The position numbers and the translations under genes were made by a program. A stretch of DNA of 8,357 nucleotides from an uncultured Verrucomicrobiota bacterium. GTDB taxonomy: Bacteria; Verrucomicrobiota; Verrucomicrobiia; Palsa-1439. Below the pieces are notes generated by a model. The model worked only from the letters and a program-made list of their open reading frames with translations, did not search any database and had not been told where the DNA came from. Location: assembly GCA_903825695.1 (NCBI GenBank), contig CAIKBP010000178.1, positions 1 through 8,357 on the forward strand, written 5' to 3'. This document shows, in pieces, positions 6,607-8,357 of this stretch; position 1 is the stretch's first letter; the number at the start of each line of letters is the position of its first letter.

Positions 6607-8357
6607 TGGACCCCCATTTCCACGACCGTTGCCATGGCGTTTGTTGCCGTTGGCAGCGGTGGTTAGTTTTTCGGTGTCAACTTTGAGCCAGACGGTGTCT
6701 TCGCCCAGTATGTTCTCCAGTTTCCGCACGAGCGCGTCCGAGGGTGCGACTGCAAAACGGTCATTCGTATCGAGAAACACCAGCTTGCCGTCGGGATACA
6801 TGAAACAGAAAAACACAGGGCAGTCGCCTTTGTGGTGCTGCAACACCCCTTGTACCCGCGTAAGCACGGTCTCAGCCGTCGTCTCCGCGGGGAGACGGAT
6901 GTGGACGGCTTTGGTAAATCGCTTGGGGACTTCGTCGAGCGGTATGATGTGGTCGGCGAAAACCTTCGGTTTATCCTCGCGCAGGCTCACGGTGCCGCAA
7001 ACGAATACGGCGGCGTCTGCGCGCAGGTTCATGGCACACCGGGCATATGCGTCGGGGAACACAAGAGTCTCGACTGCGCCATCGAGATCTTCCAGCGTCA
7101 TGATGGCCATCGGTTTGCCTTGTTTGGTGGTCTTGTGCTGCAACTTACTGATGATGCCGCCGAGCCGGGTCGCCTGACCGTCCTGCAGTTTCGCGAGTTG
7201 GGCGGTCGAAGCCAGTTCGTACCGGCGCAGGATGTCGGCGTATTTCGTCAACGGATGCCCCGTGACGTAAAAACCGAGCAATTCCTTCTCGAACGCCAGC
7301 ATCTGGCTTTCGCTCCAATCCACTTCCGCGGGCGCGCGGGCTGATGTCCGCCGACGCACGTTAACGGGCGCAACGTCGAACAAGGCCGCCTGCCCACGAT
7401 CGCGGTCGCGCTGGAGACCGGCTGCGCGGTTGATCTGGTACTCGATTTCTGTGAACAACTGCGCGCGCGGTTTCCCGAACGAGTCGCACGCGCCGCATTT
7501 GACAAGCGTTTCCAATACCTTGCGATTGACGACCCGCAGATCCACGCGCTCGCAGAGATCGTCGAACGACTTGAACTGTCCACCCGCATTGCGTCGCTCG
7601 ATGAGGTTCTGTACGGCGACCTCGCCGGCGTTCTTGATCGCCGCGAGACCGAAGCGTATCTTGCGCTCACCCGCCGTGAACCGCACGCGGCTTTCGTTGA
7701 CGTCTGGCGGCAGCACCTCGATTCCCATCCGTTTACATTCGTTGATGAAAAGCTGGATCTTATCGGTGTTGGCCAGTTCGTTGGACAACAACGCCGCCAT
7801 GAACTCGACCGGATAATTCGCCTTTAGCCATGCAGTCTGGTAGGCGATGACGGCGTAGGCGGCGCTGTGGGATTTGTTGAACCCGTATCCGGCGAACTTG
7901 GCGAGCGTATCGAAAATTCTTTCGGCCTTGACGCGAGGGATCTTATTCTTCTCATGGCAGCCTTTGATAAAAATCTCGCGCTGTTTCTCCATCTCCCGGG
8001 GCTTCTTCTTCCCCATCGCGCGGCGCAAAAGATCGGCTGCACCGAGCGAGTATCCAGCCAACACATTGGTCGCCTGCATGACCTGTTCCTGATAGACGAA
8101 CACGCCGAAGGTCTCTTTCAGGATTGGCTCAAGCAACGGATGGTCATATTCGACCTTCGTTTTGCCATGCTTGCGGTTCACGTAATCGTTAAGCATGTTC
8201 ATCGGCCCGGGACGAAACAGCGCAATCAGGGCGATTATCACGTCGATTGAATCCACGCCGATGCGACGGCACAAGTCGCGCATCCCCTGCGATTCAAGTT
8301 GAAACACGCCGATGGTGTTGGCTTTATTCAGTAGATCAAACGTTTTCTTGTCCTCGA
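6598..8357 (-). CDS. dnaE: DNA polymerase III alpha subunit (DnaE), partial: N-terminal half beyond right edge
   Basis: This is the replicative DNA polymerase catalytic subunit, C-family. The frame is open from the right edge to a TGA at 6600-6598, giving 585 residues. An in-frame GTG at 8307 is not a start: the residues before it (KKTFDLLNKANTIG) continue the conserved block GVFQLESQGMRDL. Counting from the window edge, FRPGP is at 47-51, YQEQVMQ at 88-94, LRRAMGKKKP at 110-119 and FAGYGFNKSHSAAYA at 154-168, all hallmarks of the alpha-subunit fingers region. A helix-hairpin-helix region (GLAAIKNAG, about 236-244) and an OB-fold (from about RLGGIISKL at 377) follow. The PHP domain and the paired catalytic aspartates of the palm would lie upstream, outside the window. 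The last 17 residues are a Gly/Asn-rich tail. Full-length relatives are about 1,150 residues. It is convergent with the LysM gene and followed by a hairpin terminator. Confidence 0.96.
   Translation of the reverse strand, partial: EDKKTFDLLNKANTIGVFQLESQGMRDLCRRIGVDSIDVIIALIALFRPGPMNMLNDYVNRKHGKTKVEYDHPLLEPILKETFGVFVYQEQVMQATNVLAGYSLGAADLLRRAMGKKKPREMEKQREIFIKGCHEKNKIPRVKAERIFDTLAKFAGYGFNKSHSAAYAVIAYQTAWLKANYPVEFMAALLSNELANTDKIQLFINECKRMGIEVLPPDVNESRVRFTAGERKIRFGLAAIKNAGEVAVQNLIERRNAGGQFKSFDDLCERVDLRVVNRKVLETLVKCGACDSFGKPRAQLFTEIEYQINRAAGLQRDRDRGQAALFDVAPVNVRRRTSARAPAEVDWSESQMLAFEKELLGFYVTGHPLTKYADILRRYELASTAQLAKLQDGQATRLGGIISKLQHKTTKQGKPMAIMTLEDLDGAVETLVFPDAYARCAMNLRADAAVFVCGTVSLREDKPKVFADHIIPLDEVPKRFTKAVHIRLPAETTAETVLTRVQGVLQHHKGDCPVFFCFMYPDGKLVFLDTNDRFAVAPSDALVRKLENILGEDTVWLKVDTEKLTTAANGNKRHGNGRGNGGPDW

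Noticed and set aside
8305..8307. GTG as the start of a 569-residue dnaE-like gene
   Set aside because: The conserved block GVFQLES spans this codon and the frame continues to the window edge, so it is an internal valine of a gene whose start is outside the window.
1..8357. CRISPR array, tRNA/rRNA gene, insertion sequence, toxin-antitoxin or defence island
   Set aside because: No regularly spaced repeats, tRNA-like cloverleaf sequence, transposase motif or paired small genes were seen. AddAB does act on foreign DNA ends, but it is a housekeeping repair enzyme here, with no accessory defence genes beside it.

Overview
This window looks like ordinary chromosomal housekeeping DNA from a GC-rich, diderm (LPS-exporting) bacterium. 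The outer-membrane export permease and the protein styles (AddA/AddB exonuclease, DnaE-type polymerase, exported LysM protein) show the diderm character. None of the start codons has a clear Shine-Dalgarno sequence. The combination would fit Verrucomicrobiota or a related PVC-group lineage, but that is an inference from general resemblance; no rRNA or marker search was possible.

Layout from left to right: (1) 1-1925, minus strand: the N-terminal 641 codons of an AddA-type UvrD/Rep-family helicase. The gene leaves the window at the left edge, so its C-terminal part is not visible. (2) 1922-4777, minus strand: a complete 951-codon AddB-type PD-(D/E)XK nuclease. Its stop codon overlaps the addA start as ATGA, so the order of transcription is addB then addA. 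(3) 4783-5895, plus strand: a complete LptF/LptG-family permease, divergent from addB with only 5 bp between the start codons as called. (4) 5896-6045: a 150-bp gap holding a nested inverted repeat and a candidate promoter. (5) 6046-6588, plus strand: a small exported coiled-coil protein with a C-terminal LysM domain. (6) 6598-8357, minus strand: the C-terminal 585 residues of DnaE, the DNA polymerase III alpha subunit, entering from the right edge and convergent with the LysM gene. A hairpin plus T-tract terminator for dnaE spans both stop codons.

Functionally, AddA and AddB together would form the helicase-nuclease that resects double-strand breaks for RecA-dependent repair. The permease would serve lipopolysaccharide transport from the inner membrane. 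The LysM protein probably binds peptidoglycan in the periplasm. DnaE is the replicative polymerase. There is no visible shared pathway across the four transcription units.

I found no mobile element, CRISPR array, RNA gene or evidently new multi-gene system. The points most worth a second look are non-coding: the nested palindrome at 5944-6009, the terminator at 6573-6606 embedded in two convergent genes, and the very tight addB/lptF divergence.
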